Origin: Variovorax sp. V213
Lineage (GTDB): Bacteria > Pseudomonadota > Gammaproteobacteria > Burkholderiales > Burkholderiaceae_C
DNA: 64,000 bases
NCBI RefSeq assembly: GCF_041154455.1
Contig: NZ_AP028664.1
Span: 621,001-685,000, forward strand
Reading direction: 5' to 3'
The position numbers and the translations under genes are program-made. Every line of letters begins with the position of its first letter. Within the stretch, counting starts at the first letter, position 1. The notes beneath the pieces were generated by a model. That model was given only the letters and a program-made list of their open reading frames with translations. It did not search any database and was not told the origin of the DNA. Below are positions 17,849-28,759 of this stretch, in pieces.

Positions 17849-17852
<4 letters not shown>
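16518..17852 (+). CDS. TolC-like outer-membrane channel of type I secretion
   Basis: A 444-residue outer-membrane factor that should form the exit channel for the adhesin. It has a signal peptide (LLLLAGTAALAQA) and two copies of the outer-membrane-efflux repeat. The first contains TEAVRLAATSHPTVRNA and LLYDFGK; the second contains GADAQLLPTLSLNAGVNRGL and NFSAPLYEGGRSQAR. Long heptad-rich helices flank both, and the end includes LGTRSLLDLLNAEQEFHGAR. The ATG at 16518 is preferred to a more upstream frame extension because it places a normal signal peptide at the N-terminus and avoids starting within the hairpin. Its stop overlaps the next start as ATGA (17849-17852). Confidence 0.9.
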
Positions 17853-20037
<2,185 letters not shown>

Positions 20038-20041
<4 letters not shown>

Positions 20042-21270
20042 ACGCCGTGACATTGACCAAGGCACCGGTGCCTGCGCAGGTATCCACCGCCACCGTGTGG
20101 GGCCCCGGCGGCGCCGGCGACTTCGACGAGGCGCGCGCCAGCGGCTCCGCGCGCGTCGTGTGGTTCGTCGCGCTCTTTCTGCTCGCGTTCTTCGTGTGGG
20201 CCTGGTGCTTCGAGATCGACGAAGTGTCCAGCGGCATGGGCAAGGTGATTCCCAGCTCGCGCGAGCAGCGCATCCAGTCGCTCGAAGGCGGCATCCTGGC
20301 CGAGCTGCGCGTGCACGAAGGCCAGATCGTCGAGAAGGGCGAGGTGCTCGCGCAGCTCGACCCGACGCGCGGCGAATCGAGCGTGGAAGAAACCGCCGCG
20401 CGCTACCGCGCCGCGCTGGCCAGTAGCGTGCGCCTGCGCGCTGAGGTGGAAGGGCGAAGCACCCTTCAGTTCCCCGCCGAGCTGAAGGTGTACGCGCAGC
20501 TGGTCGACTCCGAAAGCGCGCTCTTCCGCTCGCGGCAGGGCAGCATGCGCGACACCGTTTCAGGCCTGGGCCAGGCGCTTGCGCTCGTGCGCAAAGAGCT
20601 CGACATCACCCGCTCGCTGCAGGTGAGCGGTGCGGCCAGCAACGTCGAGCTCATCCGCCTGCAACGCCAGGCCGCCGACCTGGAGCTGAAGATCTCCGAG
20701 GCGCGATCGAACTACATGGTGCGCAGCCGCGAGGAACTCGCCAAGGCCGATGCCGAGGTGAAGTCTTTGTCGTCCGTGGTGCGCGGGCGTGCAGACTCGC
20801 TCGAGCGGCTCACCCTGAACTCGCCCGTGCGCGGCATCGTCAAGAGCTTGCAGGTCACCACCATCGGCGGTGTCGTGCCGCCTAACGGCTCGCTCCTGAC
20901 CCTGGTGCCGCTGGACGACCAGTTGCTGGTCGAGGCGCGCATCTCGCCTCGCGACATCGCCTTCATGCGGCCCGGGCAGGAGGCGCAGATCAAGGTCACC
21001 GCTTATGACTACGCCGTGTACGGCGGCCTCAAAGGGCGTGTGGTGACCATCGCACCCGACACGCAGCGCGACGAGGTCAAGCCCGAGATCGTGTACTACC
21101 CCGTACTCGTGCGCACCGACTCCGACGCACTGACCGACAAGGCCGGCCGTCGCATGCCCATCGTGCCCGGCATGGTGACCACCGCCGACATCCGCACCGG
21201 TCGCAAGACCGTGTGGGACTACCTGACCAAGCCGCTGAACAAGGCGCGCGAAGCCATGCGCGAGCGCTGA
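20038..21270 (+). CDS. HlyD-family membrane fusion protein (LapC-like)
   Basis: A 410-residue periplasmic adaptor that links the ABC exporter to the TolC-like channel. It has a short cytoplasmic N-terminus and one transmembrane helix (residues ~40-62, VVWFVALFLLAFFVWAWCFE). A lipoyl-like half-motif follows (IQSLEGGILAELRVHEGQIV), then a long coiled-coil hairpin (~110-260). The second lipoyl half (LTLNSPVRGIVKSLQVTT) and the beta-barrel ending typical of HlyD/LapC come last. The ATG overlaps the ABC transporter stop. No unusual feature; the length is ordinary. Confidence 0.92.
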
Positions 21271-21323
21271 TTCGCGCGCTCATCTCTCCCAAGAATCCCA
21301 TCTGACCCAAGAGGACGCTAGCC

Positions 21324-21767
21324 ATGAAAAAGACCCCGTACGCATCACCCACCGTCGCCGCCTTCGCGCTCGTCGCCGCGCTGCTCGGCGCAGCCACCCA
21401 TGTGGCGGCGCGCGATAACCCTGTAGACCCCGTGAGCAACCCCGACAAGCTGGACTATCGCGACGTCGAGGCGCGCCGCCCTGACTTCAAGGAGCCCTTT
21501 CTGCGCGACGGCATCGTGTCGCGGCCCGAGCGCTTTCGCGAGATCAAGCCCGGCATCAACCAGGCCCAGGTGCTCGCCGTGCTCGGGCAGGCGCTGAAGC
21601 AGCAGCGCGGCGCGCTCGGCACCGAGTGGGACTACCACTTCAAGTTCCAGATGCCCCAGTCGGCCAACTACCTCGTGTGCCAGTACAAGGTCGTGTTCGA
21701 CGACAGCCAGGCCGTGCGCAGCGCCGCGTGGCGCCGTCGGCAATGCTTGGATCTGATCCCGCACTGA
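21324..21767 (+). CDS. BamE/SmpA-like periplasmic protein
   Basis: A 147-residue exported protein with a signal peptide ending near HVAARD. The second half resembles the BamE/SmpA/OmlA fold: FREIKPGINQAQVLAVLGQA, then an aromatic-rich strand pair and YKVVFDDSQAVRSAAWRRRQC. It lacks the lipobox cysteine of true BamE, so it is not the core BAM lipoprotein. It has a good ribosome-binding site (AAGAGGA) and lies 53 bp after the HlyD-like gene in the same direction, so it probably assists assembly or folding of the adhesin or of its outer-membrane channel. Confidence 0.7.
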   Translation: MKKTPYASPTVAAFALVAALLGAATHVAARDNPVDPVSNPDKLDYRDVEARRPDFKEPFLRDGIVSRPERFREIKPGINQAQVLAVLGQALKQQRGALGTEWDYHFKFQMPQSANYLVCQYKVVFDDSQAVRSAAWRRRQCLDLIPH

Positions 21768-22044
21768 ACTGCCAGCCGGCGATCGGGCCGTCGAATCTTC
21801 GCCTGGGTAAATAGCGGCCTTGGCTTGTGCCGTTTGATACAAAACCTGTACTGCGTCCCTACGAAGCCTTCGTGTACGGAAACTCTGCAGATGAGCCGAA
21901 CAAGTTGGCCGAGCGTTGCTTGGAGGTGATCGAGAGCACGCTCAAGAGCGTCGAACGCGTCACAGCCTGCTTTGGGGCACAAGGATCTAACGACCGCCGC
22001 AGGCTACAGTCGGCCAAGACCGGGACATTCCGTCTCGGCCGCTG
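21768..22044. other. Gap with dispersed-repeat copy (D)
   Basis: No secure gene. The part around 21990-22035, read on the minus strand, contains a TTGGCCGACTG... stretch and GGAATGTCCCG. These match the intergenic repeat found at 38700-38757 on the minus strand, where it reads GGAATGTCTCG followed by GGGCCCGATTG. A 72-codon open frame ending at 22045 touches the next start as TGATG, but half of it lies inside this repeat, so I do not call it a gene. Confidence 0.4.
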
Positions 22045-22590
22045 ATGAATATCATCTTGCTCATGCCGATATCCGCATTTGCTGTCCAGGTGCCCTCAGC
22101 TGAGTCGCTTGTTGGCGACCTGCGCCAGCGTTTCGATGCGACCACAACGCTGGGTGTCCCGGCGCACATCACCTTGCTGGTTCCTTTCATGGACCCGCTG
22201 CACGTCACGCCCGCAGTTCTCGAGCAGGCGCAGCGCGCACTTTCGCGAGTTACTGCGTTCTCGTTTGCGCTGACGAAAGTTGCTCGCTTCCCGGCGACGA
22301 CCTATCTCGCTCCTGAACCCTTTGCGCCGTTCGTCGCCATGACCATGGCTCTTGTAGAAGCTTTCCCGGATTTCCCGCCGTACGGAGGCGAGCACCAAGG
22401 AGTAGTTCCGCACCTTACCGTTGCGCATGGCAATGCACGTGAAGCCGACGAAGCCGCGGCTGAGTTGCAACTGCGGCTCGGAACATCCGGTGCCATCAAA
22501 GCGGAGTGCAACTCCGTCGTACTACTTGAGAATTCAACGGGCCGCTGGAAGGAGTTTCACCTCTTCCACCTACCGCTTGCTGACGAATAG
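22045..22590 (+). CDS. 2H phosphoesterase / 2'-5' RNA ligase family protein
   Basis: A 181-residue cytoplasmic protein of the 2H phosphoesterase superfamily (2'-5' RNA ligase/cyclic phosphodiesterase type). The two catalytic HxT motifs are present: HITLL with His41, and HLTVA in the second half, about 80 residues later. The C-terminal strand-rich end (WKEFHLFHLPL) is also usual. Members act on 2',3'-cyclic phosphates or 2'-5' linkages in RNA or nucleotides; the actual substrate here is unknown. It stands alone between small genes, and GC content is lower than in the secretion operon. Confidence 0.85.
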   Translation: MNIILLMPISAFAVQVPSAESLVGDLRQRFDATTTLGVPAHITLLVPFMDPLHVTPAVLEQAQRALSRVTAFSFALTKVARFPATTYLAPEPFAPFVAMTMALVEAFPDFPPYGGEHQGVVPHLTVAHGNAREADEAAAELQLRLGTSGAIKAECNSVVLLENSTGRWKEFHLFHLPLADE

Positions 22591-22734
22591 GCTGGCACCT
22601 CGATTGCCGCTTGAATATAGACCCGTGATCGCTTTCGTCTCGACGGCGCCCGCCGGCCAGGATCGGACGGTCGCCGGTGTCGCCCAGTTCACCTTCGTTT
22701 AAGCTCCACTGACCAAGCTTTCTGAGGTTCCGCC

Positions 22735-22983
22735 ATGCTTCAAATGCGCCCAGGGTGTGAGTGCTGCGATCGAGATTTGCCGCCGGATTCGGCCGATGCC
22801 CGCATCTGTTCCTTCGAGTGCACGTTTTGCAGCGATTGCTCGAATCGGAGCCTCGCCGGGACGTGCCCAAACTGCGGCGGTGAATTGCTCCCGCGCCCTA
22901 CTCGGTCGGCGGCCAAGCTTCAGAAGTACCCTGGTTCGACCACGCGGGTGTTCAAGCCTGAAGGTTGCGCGGCCGCAACTTGA
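22735..22983 (+). CDS. DUF1272 zinc-ribbon-like protein
   Basis: An 82-residue protein whose first 60 residues match DUF1272: LQMRPGCECCDRDLPPDS, then CSFECTFCSDCS and CPNCGGELLPRP. Eight or more cysteines are arranged in CxxC pairs, which suggests bound zinc. Function of the family is not known to me. The ATG at 22735 gives the standard family N-terminus (MLQMRP). Confidence 0.85.
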   Translation: MLQMRPGCECCDRDLPPDSADARICSFECTFCSDCSNRSLAGTCPNCGGELLPRPTRSAAKLQKYPGSTTRVFKPEGCAAAT

Positions 22984-23179
22984 GCCTTACATGCCAGCCC
23001 GTCCGCCTGGTCGACTCATCACGGCCAAGACCGGTCCGTCGGTCATACCGCCGAGATTGCCAGAAACCGGACGCTTGCGGCGCGCGCACAACGCTTTGAT
23101 TGCGGGTCAGCGGCGCATCAACTGAAGCGCGCGCTCATAAACTGGTGAACGAAAAATATGACAGGCTTAAGGATGCCCC

Positions 23180-23629
23180 ATGACCCTCGATGGCGTTTTG
23201 CTCCGTCCAGACGAGTACGAGCAACGCTCACTTGATGAGCCTTGGCGGTGGCACGTACCGAGCGACTTCACCCTAATGCACGTCACCGTTCTCGGCCATA
23301 TGCTTTTCTCCGACCACGGCGCTCGCATCTGGTTCTTGGACAGCTGGTCCGGTCACCTATACCGAATCAGTGACAACGAAGACGAATTCAGCAGGCAAGT
23401 CACCGGCGACGCTGAGTTTTTTAGTGCACTGTTCTTTGATGAGCTGCTGGGGAGCCTGAGTGCGGCCGGACTTGAGCGCCGGGCCGGCGAGGTATTCGCT
23501 CCATTTGTCTCCCCCGCACTCGGTGGCTCGCTCGGTGCAAACAACTTCTCTTTGGCCCCGGTCCGAGCATATGCAAGCTCGTCTTCAGCAGAAGTGCGAG
23601 CCATTGCATTCGGGAACTCGGGCGCTTGA
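23180..23629 (+). CDS. Small protein resembling Tdi1/DUF1851 immunity C-terminal domain
   Basis: A 149-residue protein without signal peptide. The region VTVLGHMLFSDHGARIWFLDSWSGHLYRISDNEDEF resembles the DUF1851 domain (C-terminal part of T6SS immunity protein Tdi1), in which a fold typified by FGD-x-F ... WLDTxxGxL ... ADSxxEF is conserved. The match is partial and by eye only. If right, it would be an orphan immunity gene, since no effector is nearby. The start is preceded by AAGGATGCCCC, a reasonable ribosome-binding site. Otherwise it is a hypothetical protein. Confidence 0.45.
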   Translation: MTLDGVLLRPDEYEQRSLDEPWRWHVPSDFTLMHVTVLGHMLFSDHGARIWFLDSWSGHLYRISDNEDEFSRQVTGDAEFFSALFFDELLGSLSAAGLERRAGEVFAPFVSPALGGSLGANNFSLAPVRAYASSSSAEVRAIAFGNSGA

Positions 23630-23700
23630 AGGGCTCTCTTGCTAAGCTCCGGAATCGGCCAAACGCAGCCCTCCAACCCGGACAGATCAAGTCAGCGGAC

Positions 23701-25323
23701 TCAGTCCATTTTGTGTGCTGCCCTTGCGCGGTGTAATCGTTCAAACGCTGCCGCTAACTCCAGCACTTTGGCGTCGTTTCCCGCCTTTGCCAAGAACGAG
23801 ACGCCCACGGGAATGTTGCCCGCCGCCTTCCCTCCATTTACGGTCACCTCCGGAAAACCCGTTGTCGAAGCGATCTTCGCAGCGGCATATGCGTAGGATT
23901 TGCAGACGAACTCCGGATCGGTTTTACCTGGCACCACAGGGGCGGTACACCCGATGGTCGGATAGAACAGGGCGTCATACCGGCCCGCCTCCATCAGACC
24001 GGTCAGCTCGCGCTTGAGTGAAGGGATCACCACACTCAGCAGTTGAATGTACTCCGGCGAGTCTGTTGCGCGAGTCTCCAGGTTTTCAATCAGCCCCTTG
24101 TAGCGCCCCGGGTTGATCGCCCTTGTACCCTTGTCAGTGAGCGTGTCGAGACGGCTCATAAATTCGCGCAGGTCTTTCGGTTGGCCAGCAGGTAGCCCCG
24201 CCAGATAGGATTCGAACTGCGGTTTGAATTCGGCAACGCCGATGGGCCCCAGAACAGAGGGTTGCAGCGTTTCGAACGCCTTGGGCAAACGGATGTTGAT
24301 AACGCGCGCACCGGCCTTCTGCATTGCGGCGACAGCGTTTCGTTTGATGACGTCGACCTCGGGGTTCGCTCCGTCGAAGTTGTCGACAACAGCGATGACT
24401 TTTCCCGCAAGCGTGCTTCCGGAGAGTCCACTTGCGAGGGGCGATTGCGGCCTCGTTATGCCTTTGGTAGATGCATCGTTCTTGTCCTCGCCCTGAATGG
24501 CGTCGAGCACGATGGCTTGATCTTCGACACTTCTAGTGATAGCCCCGACTGCGTCCGCAGTGAGCGACATCGGAATCACGCCGGATCGGCTCACCAGGCC
24601 CATGGTGGAACGCATGCCGACCGTGCCAGTCACGCTGGCAGGCGAGCGGATGGAGCCAGTCGTATCCGTCCCCAGAGCAAAGGGCGCTAGCTTCGCAGCC
24701 ACCGCGGCGGCCGAACCGCTGCTGGAACCATCTGCAGTACGCAGAGCGTTAAAGGGATTGAGCGTCTGTCCCCCTACCGCGCTGTAGCCGTACCAACCGT
24801 AGGACGCCGCCAACTCGGAGAGGTTGGTCTTGCCCAGCAGGATGGCGCCCTGGTCGAGAAGCTTCTGCATGACAAAGGCATTGCTTGCGGGCATCGAATG
24901 CGCGAGTGCTAGGGAACCGCCGGTGTTGGGCAGACCTACGGCGTCGAAGTTGTCCTTTGCCAAGAACGGTATGCCCGCCAATGGAGCTCCAGGCTGGCCT
25001 GCGCCCTGCTGGGTACGGCGCGCGTCCCAGGCCCTCGCCTGCTCCATGGCCTTGCCGTTAACAGCCAGCACCGCATGCACTCCACCGGCAGGCTGGTCGA
25101 CAGTAGCGATGCGTTCGAGGTATGCCCCGACCAACTCCGCCGAGGTGATCCTGCCCTGGTCCAGCGCGATGCGCAGTTCGGCAAGGCCCATGTCCACGAT
25201 CCGCTCGGGTGGCGTTGCTGCAGTGGCCCAGGCAGGTGCGGCAGCCAGGGCCAGCACGGCAAGCGCCTTGCTGCAACGGGTGGAAAGGTTGAGGCGTTTG
25301 GTCATGGTGTGGATATCTTTCAT
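23701..25323 (-). CDS. Exported amidase (amidase-signature family)
   Basis: A 540-residue amidase-signature hydrolase with an N-terminal signal peptide (ALAVLALAAAPAWATAA), so it probably acts in the periplasm on an amide. The Ser-cisSer-Lys triad is in place: Lys in GIPFLAKDNFDA, the cis-Ser in ADGSSSGSAAAVAA (the usual GGSSGGS varies slightly) and the nucleophile Ser in GTDTTGSIRSPA. Six codons after the first ATG is another (25305) that would give a tighter signal peptide. It is last in a probable operon after the MmgE/PrpD and Bug genes, with 6 bp to the upstream Bug stop. The operon suggests hydrolysis of an amide-bearing substrate that is then imported. Confidence 0.88.
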   Translation of the reverse strand: MKDIHTMTKRLNLSTRCSKALAVLALAAAPAWATAATPPERIVDMGLAELRIALDQGRITSAELVGAYLERIATVDQPAGGVHAVLAVNGKAMEQARAWDARRTQQGAGQPGAPLAGIPFLAKDNFDAVGLPNTGGSLALAHSMPASNAFVMQKLLDQGAILLGKTNLSELAASYGWYGYSAVGGQTLNPFNALRTADGSSSGSAAAVAAKLAPFALGTDTTGSIRSPASVTGTVGMRSTMGLVSRSGVIPMSLTADAVGAITRSVEDQAIVLDAIQGEDKNDASTKGITRPQSPLASGLSGSTLAGKVIAVVDNFDGANPEVDVIKRNAVAAMQKAGARVINIRLPKAFETLQPSVLGPIGVAEFKPQFESYLAGLPAGQPKDLREFMSRLDTLTDKGTRAINPGRYKGLIENLETRATDSPEYIQLLSVVIPSLKRELTGLMEAGRYDALFYPTIGCTAPVVPGKTDPEFVCKSYAYAAAKIASTTGFPEVTVNGGKAAGNIPVGVSFLAKAGNDAKVLELAAAFERLHRARAAHKMD

Positions 25324-25329
25324 GGCGGT

Positions 25330-26334
25330 TCAATCGACGGTGGCGCCAGAGACCTTGATGACAGGCGCCCACTTCGCACGCTCTTCGCGCAGCACTCTGG
25401 CGAACGCCTCGGCATCGCCACCGAAACTGCCCGGCGTGCGCTCCACGCCCATGGCGTTGAGTTGCTGAACCACCGCCGGCCGCTGCAGCGCCTTGTTCGC
25501 CTCTGCATTGATGCGGCTCACCAGCGGGCCAGGAATGCCGGCCGGCCCGACCAGGCCGAAGACGACGCTGGCCTCCATGTCTTTGAACCCAGCTTCGCTC
25601 ATCGTCGGCACATCCTTCAGCACCGGCACCCGCTCGCCGGCCGTTACCGCCAGGGCGCGCACCTTGCCGCCCTGGATCATCGGAAGCGCGACCGGGATGG
25701 AGGCAAAGAACATGTCGACCTGTCCACCGATGAGGTCGGTCATTGCCGGCGCCGCACCTCGATAGGGGATGTGCTGCATGTCCAGCCCGGCCTTGCGCTT
25801 CCACAGTTCACCGACCAGGTGTGCCAGCGTGCCGTTGCCGGAGGACGCAAAGGACAGCGGACCCTTCTTACCCGCCGCCATCAGGGCGGCCATGCTGGCA
25901 TGGGGACGGTTCGCCGAGACGATGAGCACCAGCGGCACCCGGGCCACCAGCGCCACCGGTTGCATGTCCTTTTCGATATTGAACGGAATGCGGCTGTAGA
26001 GATACTGGTTGACCACCATGTTGCTGGACTCGCCCATGGCCAGCGTGTAGCCGTCTTTCGGCGCCTTGAAAGTGGTGTCGAAGCCGATGTTTCCGCCGGC
26101 GCCGGGAAGGTTGTCCGGCACGAATGTCCAACCCACCGATTCGGTCAGCGCATTGGCAAGGAGGCGCGCCATTCCGTCGGTTCCGCCGCCGGGCGGCGCC
26201 GGCACAACAAGCCGGATCGGCTTGGCGGGGAAAGTGTCCGCAAAGGCCGGTGCCGCCAGCATCGCGCACGCCGACAAGGCGGTGAGAACGATGGCGCGGC
26301 GGCGCAGAGTGCATTCGAATTTCATCAGGCTCAT
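25330..26334 (-). CDS. Bug (TctC) family periplasmic solute-binding protein
   Basis: A 334-residue periplasmic binding protein of the tripartite tricarboxylate transporter type. It has a signal peptide ending in APAFADTFP, then the family marks KPIRLVVPAPPGGGTD, GAGGNIGFDTTFKAPKDGYT and HIPYRGAAPAMTDLIGGQVDM. Ligands are usually carboxylates or similar small molecules. An in-frame TTG five codons upstream is possible, but the ATG at 26334 has the better-placed AAGG. It lies between the MmgE/PrpD and amidase genes in one transcription unit. No TctA/TctB membrane genes are in the window, as is common for Bug genes in Burkholderiales. Confidence 0.9.
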   Translation of the reverse strand: MSLMKFECTLRRRAIVLTALSACAMLAAPAFADTFPAKPIRLVVPAPPGGGTDGMARLLANALTESVGWTFVPDNLPGAGGNIGFDTTFKAPKDGYTLAMGESSNMVVNQYLYSRIPFNIEKDMQPVALVARVPLVLIVSANRPHASMAALMAAGKKGPLSFASSGNGTLAHLVGELWKRKAGLDMQHIPYRGAAPAMTDLIGGQVDMFFASIPVALPMIQGGKVRALAVTAGERVPVLKDVPTMSEAGFKDMEASVVFGLVGPAGIPGPLVSRINAEANKALQRPAVVQQLNAMGVERTPGSFGGDAEAFARVLREERAKWAPVIKVSGATVD

Positions 26335-26380
26335 GGTTGGGACCTTCAACGGGTTGAATTATTTTTCGGGTGCGGCTTCT

Positions 26381-27721
26381 TCATCGCAAAGCGGCCAACA
26401 GCGGCCGCCACTCCCCAGCGCGCAGTGCTGCCACGCCGTCCAACACCGTCTGCTGTACGGTGGGCGACAGGGTGTCGCGTGTGGCGATGCGGAGCTTGCG
26501 CTCGAGATCCGCCGAGGACAGCGGCCGCTCGGGATCGCCGCGCGGGTCCGTCAATGGGGATTCGAGGCGCTGCCCTCCCACCAGATTGACGACTACACGC
26601 GCAGGCGAGCGTTTGGGAAACAGCGGTTCGATGGCTGCATCGTGGGTGACCAAGATCCGCCCGGCCAACTCGCGCACCTTCGCATCATTGAGCTGCCCGG
26701 CATTCAAGGGCACAAGTGCATCGGCGCCGCGCAGCAGGCACAAGGCCAGGCAGTACGGCACGCTGTACTGCGCCTCCACCAGCGTCGCCGGGTCCGGCTT
26801 GTTGCTCAAATTGAAAGTGGCCCGGTAGGTGAACACCACTATGCTGACGATGTCCTCAGCCGCCAAGCCGTGACGGGCCTGCAGGTGAAGCACGGCCTCC
26901 AGTGGAGCATGGATGTGCCGGCAGCAGCCGAACGGCTTGAAGTAGGTGCCGCCGATCAGCGGTATCCCGTTCAGGTCGCGTAGCACTGCTTGCGAATCGA
27001 ACAGGCGCTTGTCTTCCAGCACGTCAACCGGCCCGGTGAACCCCGCCATGGCCAACTGCAATGCGGACCATCCGGCGACAACGCCAGCCGGTATGCCTTC
27101 CTTCACGTCCGATCCAGCAATGCCCGCCAAGACGGGCAGTGCGGGTGCCGTCTGCGCTGCGATGGCCAGCGCCTGCGCAATGGCTTTGGCGTCGACGCTC
27201 AGCATCCGACCGGCGGCAGCGACGACGGCGAAACCGGACCATGCACCTGAGGGTGCGTAAGTGGAGCGCGCTGCCGCCAGGCGCACGCCCACCTCGTAAC
27301 CTGCCACCACTGTGGCGATGAAGTCATCGACCGAGGCATCCGGCACGGCAGACATCAGTGCCAGCGCGGCCGGTATCACTGCCGCGCCGGGATGACCCCG
27401 CGCCGTCCGGTAGCCATCGTCCAGATCGAGCGCGGCTGCCGCGGTGCTGTTGGCGAGCATTGCCGCGCCAGCCGACGCAGTTCCGCCGCTGAACCAGATT
27501 GGCACGCTGCCCGGGCCGTACAGCAGCGGCGCCACCCGCCGCGCCGCCACGACACCCGGTTGACGGAGCGCGGCCGCTGCGCTGGTGATGGCATCCAGCA
27601 CGCTGCGGAAAACCGCATCTCTCGTCTCAGGTCCGAAATGCCGGGCGTCCAGACCCGCCGCATGGCAACCCAATTGCAACGCCGCCGGCGCCACAATTCT
27701 TGATTCATTACCTTTTGGCAT
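26381..27721 (-). CDS. MmgE/PrpD family protein
   Basis: A 446-residue member of the MmgE/PrpD (2-methylcitrate dehydratase-like) family: DAITSAAAALRQPG near the N-terminus, SAGAAMLANSTAAAALDLDD, RTARGHPGAAVIPAALAL, and a C-terminal half with KPFGCCRHIHAP. The aligned family length is 440-460, which supports the ATG at 27721 even though the frame is open for another 128 codons upstream. In families like this the neighbours define the substrate, and this one may dehydrate or isomerise a hydroxy-acid. It heads the operon with the Bug and amidase genes and is divergent from the LysR gene at 27833. Confidence 0.88.
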   Translation of the reverse strand: MPKGNESRIVAPAALQLGCHAAGLDARHFGPETRDAVFRSVLDAITSAAAALRQPGVVAARRVAPLLYGPGSVPIWFSGGTASAGAAMLANSTAAAALDLDDGYRTARGHPGAAVIPAALALMSAVPDASVDDFIATVVAGYEVGVRLAAARSTYAPSGAWSGFAVVAAAGRMLSVDAKAIAQALAIAAQTAPALPVLAGIAGSDVKEGIPAGVVAGWSALQLAMAGFTGPVDVLEDKRLFDSQAVLRDLNGIPLIGGTYFKPFGCCRHIHAPLEAVLHLQARHGLAAEDIVSIVVFTYRATFNLSNKPDPATLVEAQYSVPYCLALCLLRGADALVPLNAGQLNDAKVRELAGRILVTHDAAIEPLFPKRSPARVVVNLVGGQRLESPLTDPRGDPERPLSSADLERKLRIATRDTLSPTVQQTVLDGVAALRAGEWRPLLAALR

Positions 27722-27832
27722 ATGCCTTGCTCGCTCGCATTTCTGGAATACTGAATGGAGTGCATATGCTAGGTTTGTGCTCCACGTCGGTACAGTGACA
27801 AATCGAGCCCTGCTTATGCTCTGGAGGCATGG
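27722..27832. promoter_or_regulatory. Divergent promoter region, PrpD-like gene/LysR
   Basis: The 111-bp gap has two palindromic GCATATGC elements, one over the PrpD-like start codon (27718-27725) and one about 45 bp further right (near 27763-27770), plus a related CTTATGC near the LysR start. Repeated dyads over both promoters are expected for LysR-type autoregulation and activation. Which dyad the regulator binds is inference. Confidence 0.4.
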
Positions 27833-28744
27833 ATGAAAATCGAGATGAACATGCGCCACATCGAGGCGTTCCGGGCGGTCATGATTTCCGGCAGCGTGGT
27901 AGGGGCGGCCAAGCTGCTCAACGTGACCCAGCCAGGCGTCAGCCGTACGATTGCTCTGCTGGAACTTCGCCTGGGCTATGACCTGTTCCAGCGCAAGGGC
28001 CGGCGGCTGGCACCGACCTCGGAGGCCGAGGCGCTGTACCGCGAGGTCGAACAGCTCTACGTTGGCATCGACCGGATCACACAGGTGGCCTACGACATCC
28101 GGCACCACCGGGCCGGCGCATTGCGTCTGGCCATCCTGCCCGCCTTGGCCCAGTGGCTGGTGCCCGCGGTCGTTGCCCGGTTCCTAGCAACGCGCCCGCA
28201 GGTCCGCATCTTCGTGCAGACCCTGCCGTCAACCCAGATCGCCGACCTCGTAGCCACGCGGCAGTTCGACCTAGGCGTGGTGGAGCTGCCCATGTCCAAG
28301 TCGGGCGTGACCGTGCAGTCCTTGCCGCCCGCGCCCATCGTGGTTGTCTTACCGGCAAGCCACCGCCTTGCAGGCCGCGACGCATTGGCCTTGGGCGACC
28401 TGTACGGCGAACGACTGGTGCTACCTTCGCCGCAGAGCTACCTGCGCTACCAGATCGACGATGCCTTCAATCGCCAGGGCATCGCACCCCAGGTGGTGGC
28501 CGAAACGCCAACCTCGCCACTGGTGTGCGCATTGGTGGCGGAAGGTGCCGGCATCGGGCTGGTGTCCGCCTGGACGCCTTCGCCGCACGGTGACACCCGC
28601 ATCGTTCAGCGGCCCCTCCAGGAGCCACTGCAGTCGCAGTACGCATTCCTGCGAGCGGAGGGGGCGGTTCCCATGGTGTTGGTCGATGAATTCCAGTCCT
28701 TGCTCGCCAGGCAGTTGCAGGCCACTTCCACCGCCGGTGGATAG
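27833..28744 (+). CDS. LysR-family regulator of the amidase/PrpD operon
   Basis: A 303-residue LysR-type transcription factor. The N-terminal winged helix-turn-helix is standard (FRAVMISGSVVGAAKLLNVTQPGVSRTIALLE), followed by a dimerisation helix and a periplasmic-binding-like effector domain. A GGAGG-type ribosome-binding site (TCTGGAGGC) ends just before an ATGGATG, with the ATG at 27833 in frame. The gene is divergent from the PrpD-Bug-amidase operon, its likely target. It is closely similar throughout to the LysR at 28760-29659 (shared SVSQPAVSR/TQPGVSR and DLGLIELP/DLGVVELP), so the two probably arose by duplication. Confidence 0.92.
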   Translation: MKIEMNMRHIEAFRAVMISGSVVGAAKLLNVTQPGVSRTIALLELRLGYDLFQRKGRRLAPTSEAEALYREVEQLYVGIDRITQVAYDIRHHRAGALRLAILPALAQWLVPAVVARFLATRPQVRIFVQTLPSTQIADLVATRQFDLGVVELPMSKSGVTVQSLPPAPIVVVLPASHRLAGRDALALGDLYGERLVLPSPQSYLRYQIDDAFNRQGIAPQVVAETPTSPLVCALVAEGAGIGLVSAWTPSPHGDTRIVQRPLQEPLQSQYAFLRAEGAVPMVLVDEFQSLLARQLQATSTAGG

Positions 28745-28759
28745 TCAGCCTCCCGCCGC

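Noticed and set aside
21827..22045. 72-codon frame touching the 2H phosphoesterase start
   Set aside because: Its second half is within a dispersed intergenic repeat, it has no ribosome-binding site, and no family is recognisable.
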